Assembly (NCBI GenBank): GCA_022822125.1 | Contig: JAJECF010000048.1 | Location: 16,905-80,904, forward strand | Source: Alphaproteobacteria bacterium | Lineage (GTDB): Bacteria > Pseudomonadota > Alphaproteobacteria > Bin95 | Direction: 5' to 3' | Length of the DNA stretch: 64,000 nt | In this document: positions 23,729-32,128 of the stretch, piece after piece | Layout of the letters: the number at the start of each line of letters is the position of its first letter | Position numbering within the stretch: position 1 is the stretch's first letter | Made by a program: the position numbers and the translations under genes | The notes under the pieces: model-generated | Seen by the model: the letters and a program-made list of their open reading frames with translations, nothing else | Database searches by the model: none | What the model was told of the DNA's origin: nothing

Positions 23729-26078
23729 CCGGCCCGGAACCGTCGGGCAGCCCCTGCCGCGCAGCGGCGCGAGGCGGTTTGCCGCCGGCCGCGGCAAATA
23801 TGCCGGCGACCTCCGCTTCCCCGGCCTGCTCCACCTCGCCTTTGTCCGAAGCCCGCATGCGCATGCCCGAATCGTGAAGATCGATCCGGCGCCGGCGCTC
23901 GCCGCCGTGCCGGCCGCAAGAGTGTTCACCGGGGCCGATATTGCGGCGGTCTGCACGCCCTGGCAGGGGAAGATGGACCATCTGCCAACGCTGGTCTCGC
24001 CGCCGCAGCATGCCGTCGCGGTGGACCGCGCGGTCTGGCAGGGCGAGCCCGTCGCCGCGGTCGTCGCCGCCAGCCGCGCTCTGGCCGAGGACGCCGCGGC
24101 CGCAGTCGCTGTCGAGTGGGAGCCGCTGGCGCCGGCCGCAATCCGCGACCGCACGCTGGACGAGGATGCCGCGCCGGCCCATCCGCAGCTCGGCGGCAAT
24201 CTCGCTTATGCCGCCGCGATCCGGGCCGGAGACCCGGAGGCCGCGCTTGCCGGGGCAGCGCATGTCGTGGAGGGCCGCTTCTCCTTCGCGCGGCATACCG
24301 GCGTGCCGCTCGAACCGAGGACGGTGATTGCCGACTATGACCCGGGCGAGGGCCGGCTCACTGTTCATGGCAGCCACCAGGCGCCCTGGCACCAGCAGGA
24401 CACGCTGTCGCGCCATCTCGGCATCCCCGAACACCTCGTCCGCGTGGTCACGCCCGATATCGGCGGCGGGTTCGGCATCAAGCTGCACGTCTATGGCGAG
24501 GAGGTCGCGGTCTCGGCCGTCAGCAGGATCCTCGGCCGGCCGGTCAAATATGCTGCAGACCGCCTGGAATCCTTCGTCAGCGACATCCAGGCCCGCGACC
24601 AGAGGGTGGAGGCGCGCATGGGGGTGGACGCCGACGGCGCCATCCGGGGGCTCTCCGTGGACGCGCTCTCCTCCTTCGGCGCGTTCGCCTCCTACGGCCG
24701 CGCGCCGGTCAATGAAGGCATGATGACGATCTCGATGGCCGGCGGCCCCTACGCCAACGGGCACTATGAAGGCCGGCTGCGCATCGCCTTCCAGAACAAG
24801 CCGCCGTCCGGCATGTACCGCGCGGTCGGCCAGCCGATCGCCTGCGCAGTGACCGAGCAGCTTCTCGACCGGGCGGCGCACGCCATCGGCATCGACCCGG
24901 TGGAGATGCGCCGGCGCAACTACTGGGCCGGGGACGCCTTTCCGCTGAGGACGCCCGGCGGCATCGCCATGGACCGGCTGAGCCTCCGGCAGTGCCTCGA
25001 CAGGCTGGTCTCCATGATGGGCTATGACGCGCTCCGCGCCGAGCAGGCGGCGCTGCGCCGAAACGGGGTCTATCGCGGCATCGGGGTCGCGACCTTCCTC
25101 GAAATGACCGCCATCGGCGCGGAGCGCTACGGCCCGGCGGGGGCCCGCATCAGCACCCAGGACGGCGCGACCGTGCGGCTCGAACCGTCCGGCAGGGTGC
25201 GCTGCGTCACCTCGGTCATCGAGATCGGGCAGGGAACCTTGAGCGCGCTCGCGCAGATTGTCGCCGACCGGCTGGGCGTGGCGCCTGAGGATGTCGGCGT
25301 GGTGGGCGGGGACACGGCGCTCACCCCCTATGGCGGCGGCGCCTGGGCCTCGCGCGGGCTGACCATAGGCGGCGAGGCCGCCTGGCGCGCGGCGGAAGGC
25401 CTGCGCGAGAACATCCTCGAACTCGCCGGTTCGATCCTCCAGGCCGATCCCGCCGGGCTCGACCTCGCGGGCGGCGCGGTCTGCGACCGGGCGACGGGAG
25501 AGGCCCGGATTACGCTCGCCGAAATCGGGCGCATCGGCCATTTCCGCCAGGACACCCTGCCGCCGGGCGTGCAGCCGGAACTCGCCGTCACCCGCCACTA
25601 CGCGCCCGACGACGTGCCCTTTGCGCTCGCCAACGGCGTGCAGGGCTCGTTGCTGGAGGTCGATGCGGAGACCGGCGAGGTGCGTCTGCTCGACCACTGG
25701 GTGGTCGAGGATTGCGGGCGGATCGTCAACCCGCTCCTGGTGGAGGAGCAGATCAGGGGCGGCGTCGTGCAGGGGATCGGCGGGGCGCTGTTCGAGGAAT
25801 GCCGCTACGACGAGCACGGCCAGTTGCTGAACGGCAGCCTCGCCGATTACCTGGTTCCGATGGCGGCGGAGCTGCCGGACATCCATGTCGGCCATGTCGA
25901 AACCCCGCTCAGGGGCACCGCGCTCGGCGCCAAGGGGGCAGGCGAGGCCGGAACGGTCGGCGCGCCGGCGGCCGTGCTGCTCGCGGTGAACGACGCGCTC
26001 AGGCCGCTCGGCGCGCAGGTCTCGAGCCTTCCGATCACGCCGGCGACCGTCCTGAACGCCCTCGCGGCGGCGGCCTGA
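23721..26078 (+). CDS. Molybdopterin-binding large subunit of xanthine/CO dehydrogenase family
   Basis: A 785-residue CoxL/XdhB-type hydroxylase large subunit. The molybdopterin-binding segment DIGGGFGIKLHVYGEE (about 250-265) and the C-terminal GAKGAGEAGTVGAP with the catalytic Glu are present. The active-site loop reads GMYRAVGQP, not the CO-dehydrogenase AYXCSFR motif, so a nitrogen heterocycle or aldehyde is a better guess. Its start overlaps a truncated small subunit, and no FAD-binding (CoxM-like) gene lies in this window. It either uses partners encoded elsewhere or is non-functional. Confidence 0.85.
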   Translation: MTDRPGTVGQPLPRSGARRFAAGRGKYAGDLRFPGLLHLAFVRSPHAHARIVKIDPAPALAAVPAARVFTGADIAAVCTPWQGKMDHLPTLVSPPQHAVAVDRAVWQGEPVAAVVAASRALAEDAAAAVAVEWEPLAPAAIRDRTLDEDAAPAHPQLGGNLAYAAAIRAGDPEAALAGAAHVVEGRFSFARHTGVPLEPRTVIADYDPGEGRLTVHGSHQAPWHQQDTLSRHLGIPEHLVRVVTPDIGGGFGIKLHVYGEEVAVSAVSRILGRPVKYAADRLESFVSDIQARDQRVEARMGVDADGAIRGLSVDALSSFGAFASYGRAPVNEGMMTISMAGGPYANGHYEGRLRIAFQNKPPSGMYRAVGQPIACAVTEQLLDRAAHAIGIDPVEMRRRNYWAGDAFPLRTPGGIAMDRLSLRQCLDRLVSMMGYDALRAEQAALRRNGVYRGIGVATFLEMTAIGAERYGPAGARISTQDGATVRLEPSGRVRCVTSVIEIGQGTLSALAQIVADRLGVAPEDVGVVGGDTALTPYGGGAWASRGLTIGGEAAWRAAEGLRENILELAGSILQADPAGLDLAGGAVCDRATGEARITLAEIGRIGHFRQDTLPPGVQPELAVTRHYAPDDVPFALANGVQGSLLEVDAETGEVRLLDHWVVEDCGRIVNPLLVEEQIRGGVVQGIGGALFEECRYDEHGQLLNGSLADYLVPMAAELPDIHVGHVETPLRGTALGAKGAGEAGTVGAPAAVLLAVNDALRPLGAQVSSLPITPATVLNALAAAA

Positions 26079-26100
26079 CGGGCTGGCTGGACAATCCGGG

Positions 26101-27096
26101 ATGGAAGAAACCCGCAGACCCGTCCGCTACCTGTCCGGGGCCGATCTCGACGGGCTCGGCCTCGGCATGGGCGCGCTTGTGGACATTCTGGAGGAGGCGT
26201 TCCGGGCGAAGGCGGCGGGCGAGGTGGAGATGCCGCCCAAGATCTTCTTCCACCGGGGCGGTCCGCGTTTCTACAGCGCGATGGTCGCGGCCTCCCCCGC
26301 GCTCGGCTATGCCGGCTGCAAGTGGCAGAGCGGCGACCCGGACAACCCCGCCAACGGCCTGCCCTACATCCAGGGCCTCTACATCCTGACCGAGGACGGG
26401 ACCGGGAGCATGCGCGCCGTCATGGACGCGGAATGGATCACCGGACGGCGCACCGCGGCCGCCTCCGCGCTCGTCATCCGGCATCTGGCGAAAGCGGACG
26501 CCCGCACGCTCGGCATTCTCGGCTGCGGCCTGCAGGCGCGCGCGCATCTGGAGGCTGTCCATGCCGTCCGGCCCGGCATCGACCGCTGCCTGTGCTACGA
26601 CATCCGCCCCGAACGGCAGGAGCGGTTCGTTGCGGAGATGACGGGCCGGTTTGGTTTCGCGTCCGTCGAGGGGACGGGCGGGCCTGAAGAGGTCGCCCGG
26701 AGTTCGGACGTGCTGGTGACCGGCGGGCCGATCGAGAAGGACCGCAGGCCCGTCATCCGGCCGGACTGGATCGGGGCCGGCGCGCTGGTCGTCACCATCG
26801 ACTATGACAGCTATGTCACCGACGAGGCGATCCGGACGATGGACCTGCTGCTGACCGACGATTTCGCCCAGATCGAGGACGCGCGGCGGCATGAGGGGAA
26901 GTTCCCGGCGGTGGACCGCGTGGATGCTACCGTCGCGGAGCTGGTGGCGCATGGCAGGGGCGCCAGAACTTCCGATACGCAGCGGATTCTGGCCTTCAAT
27001 CTCGGCATCGCGCTGGAGGACCTGGCGGTGGCGGTCGAGCTCCTGAAGCGGGCCGAACAGAGCGGCGCCGGGACGATGCTGCCCGCCCGGGGGTGA
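26101..27096 (+). CDS. Ornithine cyclodeaminase/mu-crystallin family protein
   Basis: A 331-residue NAD(P)-dependent protein of the OCD/mu-crystallin/alanine-dehydrogenase fold. The Rossmann motif LGILGCGLQARAHL and the N-terminal substrate region are visible. Relatives include ornithine cyclodeaminase, alanine dehydrogenase and ketimine reductases, so the substrate cannot be assigned. It starts 22 bp after the molybdenum-hydroxylase gene on the same strand, so the two probably share a transcript and a pathway. Confidence 0.85.
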   Translation: MEETRRPVRYLSGADLDGLGLGMGALVDILEEAFRAKAAGEVEMPPKIFFHRGGPRFYSAMVAASPALGYAGCKWQSGDPDNPANGLPYIQGLYILTEDGTGSMRAVMDAEWITGRRTAAASALVIRHLAKADARTLGILGCGLQARAHLEAVHAVRPGIDRCLCYDIRPERQERFVAEMTGRFGFASVEGTGGPEEVARSSDVLVTGGPIEKDRRPVIRPDWIGAGALVVTIDYDSYVTDEAIRTMDLLLTDDFAQIEDARRHEGKFPAVDRVDATVAELVAHGRGARTSDTQRILAFNLGIALEDLAVAVELLKRAEQSGAGTMLPARG

Positions 27097-27128
27097 CCCG
27101 TTCGGGCTGAAACGGAAATCCGGGCGTC

Positions 27129-27191
27129 CCCTTCGACAAGCTCAGGACAGGCTCCTTCGATACGCGGCTGACGCCGCTACTCAGGATGAGG
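27129..27191. repeat. CTTCGATACGC element with CTTCGACAAGC extension
   Basis: The full-length form of the element: CCCTTCGACAAGCTCAGGACAGG followed by CCTTCGATACGCGGCTGACG and the CAGGATGAGG end. It lies between the convergent ornithine-cyclodeaminase-like and quinone oxidoreductase genes, which is a favoured position for REP-like elements. Confidence 0.75.
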
Positions 27192-27230
27192 AAAGAGGGC
27201 CGCCGCCCGCGCTGGCCACCCGGCGCCGCG

Positions 27231-28226
27231 TCAGGGCAGGAGCAGGATCTTGCCGATATGCGCGCTCGATTCCATCAGCCGGTGGGCCTCTGCCGCCTGT
27301 GCCAGCGGGAAGCGGGCATGCGTCACCGGGCGGAGTTCGCCCGAAGCGAAGCGCGGCCAGGCGTAGTCCGCCACCTCCCGGCAGATTCGCCCCTTCTCCC
27401 CGACGGAGCGCGGCCGCAGCATCGAGCCGGTCACGACAAGGTGCTTGCGCTGGACGAGGCCGAAATTCACCTCCGCCTGCGCGCCCTGCATGAAGGCGAC
27501 GAAACAGAGCCGCCCGCCATGGTTCAGCAATTCGAGCTGGCGCTGGATATAGCCGCCGCCCACCATGTCGAGAATGACATCGGCCCCGCCCGCTGCGTCG
27601 CGCGCAGCCGCCACGAAATCCTCCTCGCGGTAGTTGATCGCCCGGTCGGCCCCGAGCGCCTCGCAGGCGGCGGCCTTCTCCGCGCTGCCGGCCGTCGCGA
27701 GCACGGTGCAGCCCCAGGCCTTCGCAAGCTGGATCGCGGTCGTGCCGATGCCGCTGGAGCCGCCCTGCACGAGGAAAGTCTCGCCGGGCCTGAGCGCGCA
27801 GGCCTGGAAGACATTGGCCCAGACGGTGGCGTAGGTCTCCGGCAGGCCGCCCGCCTCGATCAGGTCCACGCCCTCCGGCACGGCCATGCACTGGGCGGCC
27901 GGCACGGCGGTGTATTCGCAGTAGCCGTCGCCGGAGAGCAGCGCGCAGACCGGTTCGCCCACCGCCCAGCCCTCGACGCCCGCGCCGAGCGCGGCCACGG
28001 TGCCGGAGCATTCGAGGCCGATGATGTCGGAGGCGCCCGGCGGCAGGGGGTAGCTGCCGGCGCGCTGCATGCAGTCGGCGCGGTTGATGCCAGCGGCCGC
28101 GATGCGGATCAGCACCTCGCCGGGGCCGGGCCGGGGCACGGGCCGGCGGCCGGGCACCAGCGCCTCCGGGCCTCCGGGCGTCGGAGTTTCGATCACGGTC
28201 ATTTCGGCGGGCAATGCGTTGGCCAT
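27231..28226 (-). CDS. NAD(P)H-quinone oxidoreductase, PIG3/QorA-type
   Basis: A 331-residue medium-chain dehydrogenase/reductase without catalytic zinc ligands. The start is the ATG at 28226 (MANALPAEM), just inside a longer frame that extends to 28289. GLECSGTVAALG, VQGGSSGIGTTAIQLAKAWG (cofactor-binding Rossmann loop) and INYREEDF are typical of the PIG3 group. It should reduce quinones with NADPH. It is divergent from a DUF1192 gene, a pairing common in alphaproteobacteria. Confidence 0.9.
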   Translation of the reverse strand: MANALPAEMTVIETPTPGGPEALVPGRRPVPRPGPGEVLIRIAAAGINRADCMQRAGSYPLPPGASDIIGLECSGTVAALGAGVEGWAVGEPVCALLSGDGYCEYTAVPAAQCMAVPEGVDLIEAGGLPETYATVWANVFQACALRPGETFLVQGGSSGIGTTAIQLAKAWGCTVLATAGSAEKAAACEALGADRAINYREEDFVAAARDAAGGADVILDMVGGGYIQRQLELLNHGGRLCFVAFMQGAQAEVNFGLVQRKHLVVTGSMLRPRSVGEKGRICREVADYAWPRFASGELRPVTHARFPLAQAAEAHRLMESSAHIGKILLLP

Positions 28227-28283
28227 CTCGGTCCGTTCCGGGTAAAGGGCAAGGCCGGCGACATTGGCAAGCGGAGGCCCGCC

Positions 28284-28469
28284 ATGCAAGACGAAGACGA
28301 GAAACCCCGCCCGCCGGACTACACGCTCGGCGACGACCTCTCCCAGCTCTCCGTGGGGGACCTGGAGGAGCTCGCCGCCCGGCTCCGCGCCGAGGCCGGG
28401 CGCGTCGATGAGGAGCGCGAGCGGAAAAAAGGCGCCATCGGCGGCGCCGCAGCCCTGTTCAGGACCTGA
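28284..28469 (+). CDS. DUF1192-family small protein
   Basis: A 61-residue protein beginning MQDEDEKPRPPDYTLGDDL. The conserved DLSQLSVGDLEELAARLRAE segment and the predicted coiled-coil that follows identify DUF1192. A GGAGG (28273-28277) lies 6 bp before the ATG. DUF1192 is of unknown function and usually sits beside a PIG3-type quinone oxidoreductase, as here on the opposite strand. Confidence 0.85.
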   Translation: MQDEDEKPRPPDYTLGDDLSQLSVGDLEELAARLRAEAGRVDEERERKKGAIGGAAALFRT

Positions 28470-28481
28470 GGCGGGGGCCGT

Positions 28482-28519
28482 CCTTCGATACGCGGCTGGC
28501 GCCGCTACTCAGGATGAGG
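28482..28519. repeat. CTTCGATACGC palindromic element
   Basis: One copy, GTCCTTCGATACGCGGCTGG...CAGGATGAGG, lies 12 bp after the DUF1192 stop. The next copy is inverted at 28592-28659, so these two form another inverted pair, as at 3761-3901. Such pairs could fold into a long hairpin and act as a terminator or transcript stabiliser. Confidence 0.75.
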
Positions 28520-28591
28520 ATTGGGGATAGCGATGCGGCTGGCGGTCCGGACCGAACCCTCACCCCAAGTATCCGTGCGGCCTCCCGCCCC

Positions 28592-28659
28592 CTCCGAGTA
28601 GCGGCGCCAGCCTCCCGCTCCTCATCCCGAGTAGCGGCGCCAGCCGCGTATCGAGGGAC
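28592..28659. repeat. Inverted CTTCGATACGC element, with partial duplication
   Basis: A partial copy (CCGAGTAGCGGCGCCAGCC, 28593-28611) is followed by a full one in the orientation CCTCATCCCGAGTAGCGGCG...TATCGAGGGA (28620-28658). The partial duplication suggests slippage or nested insertion. The 28470-28737 stretch between DUF1192 and the ferredoxin gene holds only these repeats and the promoter region of the ferredoxin-P450 operon. Confidence 0.7.
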
Positions 28660-28737
28660 GGCCGCCATGTTCAAGAAGCGAACCGGGCATGCTAGCATCG
28701 GCGCGGAACCATGAACGCAAGCGGAGGGTCGCGGGCC

Positions 28738-28938
28738 GTGAGAATCAAGGTCGATCCCGATCTGTGCGAGGGCCATAACCGCTGTTTCGCGCTGGCGCCG
28801 GCGCTGTTCGAGGTGGACGATTACGGCCTGTCCCGCGCGCTGAACGACGGCGTTGTGCCGCCCGGCCGGGAAGAACAGGCCCGGCTCGCTATCGACAATT
28901 GCCCCGAATTCGCGATTTCGGTCGTGGACGAGGACTGA
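28738..28938 (+). CDS. [3Fe-4S]-type ferredoxin, P450 partner
   Basis: A small ferredoxin with the pattern C-x2-H-x2-C (CEGHNRC) and a later C-P (NCPEFAI). The missing second Cys means a [3Fe-4S] cluster, as in ferredoxins that feed bacterial P450s. The start is probably the GTG at 28738 (VRIKVDPDLCEGH): GGAGGG lies 10 bp before it, and family members begin there. An ATG at 28711 is the alternative. It is directly followed by two P450 genes on the same strand. Confidence 0.85.
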   Translation: MRIKVDPDLCEGHNRCFALAPALFEVDDYGLSRALNDGVVPPGREEQARLAIDNCPEFAISVVDED

Positions 28939-28952
28939 CGCGGGAGACGCTT

Positions 28953-30188
28953 ATGACCGACGCGCCGGAGACCTGCCCGGTCCATGACTGGGCGACGGAT
29001 TACGACATTTTCGACCCCGATTACGTGCGCGATCCCGTGCCGGTCTGGGACGATTTGCGCGAACGCTGCCCGATTGCGCATACGGAACGCTGGGGCGGCT
29101 CCTGGCTGCCGACGCGCTACGAGGACCTGCAGGCGATGGTCAAGATGGTGCCGGCGCTCTCCTCGCGTTCGGCGGTTGTGGTGCCGCCGCCGCCGGAATT
29201 GCGCGAGCAATTAGTGGCGGAGGCCAAGAAATACGGCAGCGAGAACCCGCCGATCACCGCCGACCCGCCGGAGCACAAGCCCTTCCGGCGGCTGATCCTG
29301 CCCTTCTTCAGCCCCCGCGCGGTCGAGGCGCAGATTCCCTATACGCGCGCGCTCTGCAACAGCCTGATCGACGGCTTCATCGACAGGGGCGAAGCGGACG
29401 CAGCGGCCGACTATGCCCAGCAGATCACGCCGCGCGTCATCGCGCATGTGCTCGGCATCGACCCGGCGCGCGCCGACGATTTCGTCGAGTGGGTGCGCGG
29501 GATCCTGGAGCTCGGCCAGACGCAGCCGGAAATGCGCATCAAATATCGCGGCATCATTCGCGATTTCTTCCAGGAAATGGTGGCGGAACGGCGCAAGACC
29601 CCCCGCGACGACGCGATCTCGACGCTCATCGAGGCCGAGGTCGAGGGCGAGAAGCTCGACGACTACAAGATCGTCGGCGTCTGCTTCCTGCTGCTGGTGG
29701 CGGGCATCGACACCACATGGAGCTCGATCTCCTCCTCGCTGCTGCATTTCGCGACGCATGACCGGGACCGGGCGCGGATGCTGGCCGAGCCGGAGCTGTT
29801 GCCGAGCGCGGTGGAGGAGATGCTGCGCTTCTATTCGCCCGTCACCATGGCCCGCAAGGTGATGGAGCCGGTGGAGATCGGCGGCGTGGAGATGGTCCCC
29901 GGCGACAAGGTGCTGCTGAACTTCCCCGCCGCCAACCGCGACCCGGAGGCCTTCGAGCGCCCGGACGAGGTGGTGCTGGACCGCCAGCGCAACCGCCATA
30001 TCGCCTTCGGCGTCGGCATCCACCGCTGCGCCGGCTCCAATCTCGCGCGGATGGAGATGCAGGTGGCGCTCCGCACATGGTTCGACCGCATTGGCGATTT
30101 CGAACTGGCGGACCCGGACGCCGTCACATGGGCCGGCGGGCAGGTGCGCGGGCCGAGGAGCGTGCCGGTCCGTTTCGCGGCGCCCTGA
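28953..30188 (+). CDS. Cytochrome P450 (copy 1)
   Basis: A 411-residue haem-thiolate monooxygenase. The oxygen-binding I-helix AGIDTT, the EXXR motif in VEEMLRFYSP and the haem Cys signature FGVGIHRCAGSNLAR are all present. It begins MTDAPETCPVHDW at the ATG at 28953, 14 bp after the ferredoxin gene. Substrate is unknown. It should receive electrons from the adjacent ferredoxin. A very similar second copy follows at 30219. Confidence 0.92.
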   Translation: MTDAPETCPVHDWATDYDIFDPDYVRDPVPVWDDLRERCPIAHTERWGGSWLPTRYEDLQAMVKMVPALSSRSAVVVPPPPELREQLVAEAKKYGSENPPITADPPEHKPFRRLILPFFSPRAVEAQIPYTRALCNSLIDGFIDRGEADAAADYAQQITPRVIAHVLGIDPARADDFVEWVRGILELGQTQPEMRIKYRGIIRDFFQEMVAERRKTPRDDAISTLIEAEVEGEKLDDYKIVGVCFLLLVAGIDTTWSSISSSLLHFATHDRDRARMLAEPELLPSAVEEMLRFYSPVTMARKVMEPVEIGGVEMVPGDKVLLNFPAANRDPEAFERPDEVVLDRQRNRHIAFGVGIHRCAGSNLARMEMQVALRTWFDRIGDFELADPDAVTWAGGQVRGPRSVPVRFAAP

Positions 30189-30218
30189 GATGCGGGCGAC
30201 GCAGGGGGAGACGGCGCC

Positions 30219-31463
30219 GTGACCGATAGGCGCTGCCCGGTCCGCGACTGGGCGACGGATTACGACATTTTCGACCCGGACTATGTGCGCGACCCGGCGC
30301 CGGTCTGGGACGAGTTGCGGGAACGCTGCCCGATTGCGCGCACGGAGCGCTGGGGCGGCTCCTGGCTGCCGACCCGCTACGAGCATCTGCAGAAGATGGT
30401 CAAGATGGTGCCGGCGCTCTCCTCGCGCTCGCCGCTGGTGGTGCCGGCCTCGCCGGAAATGATGGAAATCTACGCGGCCGAGACGGAGAAATACGGCGAG
30501 ACCAGCCGGACGCCGCCGATCACCTCCGACCCGCCGCGCCACCGGCCCTATCGCCGGCTCATCATGCCCTTTTTCAGCCCCCATGCGGTCGAGGCGCACA
30601 TCCCCTATACGCGCGCGCTCTGCAACGGGCTGATCGACGGTTTCATCGACAGGGGCCGGGCCGACGCGGCGGCGGACTATGCCGAGCGGATCACGCCGCG
30701 CGTCATCGCGCATATCCTCGGCATCGACCCCGGCCGCGCGGACGAATTCACCGCCTGGGTGCGCGGCATGCTGGAATTCGGGCTGACCGACCCGCAGCAG
30801 ATGATGGCCTGCCGCACCGCCATCCGCGCGTTCTTCCAGGAGATGGTGACCGAGCGCCGCGCCCGGCCGCGCGAGGATGCGATCTCGGCGCTGATCGCCT
30901 CCGAGGCGGAAGGCGAGAGGCTGGACGATTACAAGATCGCCGGCATGTGCCTGCTGCTTCTGGTAGCAGGCATCGACACGACATGGAGCGCGATCTCCTC
31001 CGCGCTGCTGCATTTCGCGACGCACGGGCGGGATCAGGCGCGGCTGCGCGCCGAGCCGGAACTCTGGCCGACCGCGGTGGAGGAGCTGCTGCGCTTCTAT
31101 TCGCCGGTGACGATGGGGCGCATCGTGACGGAGCCGGTCGAGATCGACGGGGCGGAGATGCAGGAAGGCGACCGGGTGCTGCTCAACTTCCCCGCCGCCA
31201 ACCGCGACCCGGAGGCCTTCGAGCGCGCCGGTGAGGTGGTGCTGGACCGCCGGCGCAACCGCCACATCGCCTTCGGCCTCGGCATCCACCGCTGCGCCGG
31301 CTCCAACCTCGCCCGCATGGAAATGCAGGTGGCGCTCCGCACATGGTTCGACCGCATCGGCGACTTCGAGCTGGAGGACCCGGACGGCGTTTCCTGGGCC
31401 GGCGGGCAGGTGCGCGGGCCGAGGAAAGTGCCGGTGCAGTGGGGAGCGGTGGGGTCGGGGTAG
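30219..31463 (+). CDS. Cytochrome P450 (copy 2, tandem paralogue)
   Basis: A 414-residue P450 starting at a GTG (MTDRRCPVRDW). Most positions match copy 1 by eye, including the N-terminal block ATDYDIFDPDYVRDP and the haem signature FGLGIHRCAGSNLAR. The two differ mainly around residues 70-95 (putative B-C loop, substrate recognition) and 185-200. This points to a recent tandem duplication with divergence at the substrate pocket. It lies 30 bp after copy 1 in the same operon. Confidence 0.92.
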   Translation: MTDRRCPVRDWATDYDIFDPDYVRDPAPVWDELRERCPIARTERWGGSWLPTRYEHLQKMVKMVPALSSRSPLVVPASPEMMEIYAAETEKYGETSRTPPITSDPPRHRPYRRLIMPFFSPHAVEAHIPYTRALCNGLIDGFIDRGRADAAADYAERITPRVIAHILGIDPGRADEFTAWVRGMLEFGLTDPQQMMACRTAIRAFFQEMVTERRARPREDAISALIASEAEGERLDDYKIAGMCLLLLVAGIDTTWSAISSALLHFATHGRDQARLRAEPELWPTAVEELLRFYSPVTMGRIVTEPVEIDGAEMQEGDRVLLNFPAANRDPEAFERAGEVVLDRRRNRHIAFGLGIHRCAGSNLARMEMQVALRTWFDRIGDFELEDPDGVSWAGGQVRGPRKVPVQWGAVGSG

Positions 31464-31469
31464 GCGGCG

Positions 31470-31745
31470 CTACTCCGCCGCCGGTTCCGGCGCGGCGTCG
31501 TTGCGGCGCAGGATATAGCCCTCGACGAAGGTGAGCTTGCCCTTCATCTCGACCACATCCTTCACAACCTCGCCGAGCTCTCTTTTCACCTCGGCGATTT
31601 CTTTCTTCACTTCGCCCAGTTGGTCTTCGAACCGGTTCATCCGCTCGTTCAAGCGAGCTTCGGCGCGGTGGATGTCGGAGCGCAGCCAGGCGAAGACAGC
31701 GACCAGTATGGCCGGCGTGATCCAGGGGGCGAGGTCGAGTTCCAT
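31470..31745 (-). CDS. Small membrane protein with coiled coil (PWITPA family)
   Basis: A 91-residue protein with an N-terminal transmembrane helix (LAPWITPAILVAVFAWLR) and a charged coiled coil with heptad spacing (about 30-75, rich in EVKKE and EVKRE). The N-terminal motif PWITPA also begins the protein at 62465-62716, so the two are paralogues. The function is unknown. It could tether something to the membrane or act as a small scaffold. Confidence 0.6.
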   Translation of the reverse strand: MELDLAPWITPAILVAVFAWLRSDIHRAEARLNERMNRFEDQLGEVKKEIAEVKRELGEVVKDVVEMKGKLTFVEGYILRRNDAAPEPAAE

Positions 31746-32128
31746 GGCGAGGAGCGGACCGTTTATCGAACAGAAAGAGAATAAAACTGCCGCGGCGGCC
31801 CGTCAACGCCATCCGCCCGAAGCCCAACGGATTTGTCGCCGCCGCGCCCTGTGTTGGAGCCTTCGTCCGAGGGCAGGCCCATACGGATCGCTCGGTTCGC
31901 CCGCCGCGAGGGACACGGGAACCGCGGGCTTTGCAAGGCTGTGGAGCGCGCGGCGGAGGGGCTGGCGGACGAGATGCCGGGGCAGGATGGCCCCGGTCCG
32001 GAAGCGATGCTGAAGAACGGGATGATCGGCGAGGCGGCGTGTGACGGCAGGGCGATACGGGAGCCGGGCGCTGCCGCCCGGTTCGGTAAACGCTTGCATA
32101 TCGCACTAGCCTCGGCCACAACAAGGCA
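31746..32128. other. 383-bp intergenic stretch without a recognised gene
   Basis: Between the small membrane protein (leftward) and the restriction-modification enzyme (rightward) there are open frames on both strands (for example leftward 31803-32099), but none has a recognisable family, a convincing ribosome site or a conserved motif. A GC-rich dyad (GCCGCGGC near 31787-31796) lies ahead of the leftward gene. The region probably contains the two divergent promoters and nothing else that I can support. Confidence 0.4.

Noticed and set aside
23703..25895. Leftward 730-codon open frame antisense to the molybdenum-hydroxylase gene
   Set aside because: No motif; explained by the codon bias of the rightward gene, which has pterin-binding and catalytic motifs.
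29211..31289. Leftward 692-codon open frame antisense to both P450 genes, with internal repeats
   Set aside because: The internal repeats simply mirror the tandem P450 duplication. There is no independent evidence of coding.
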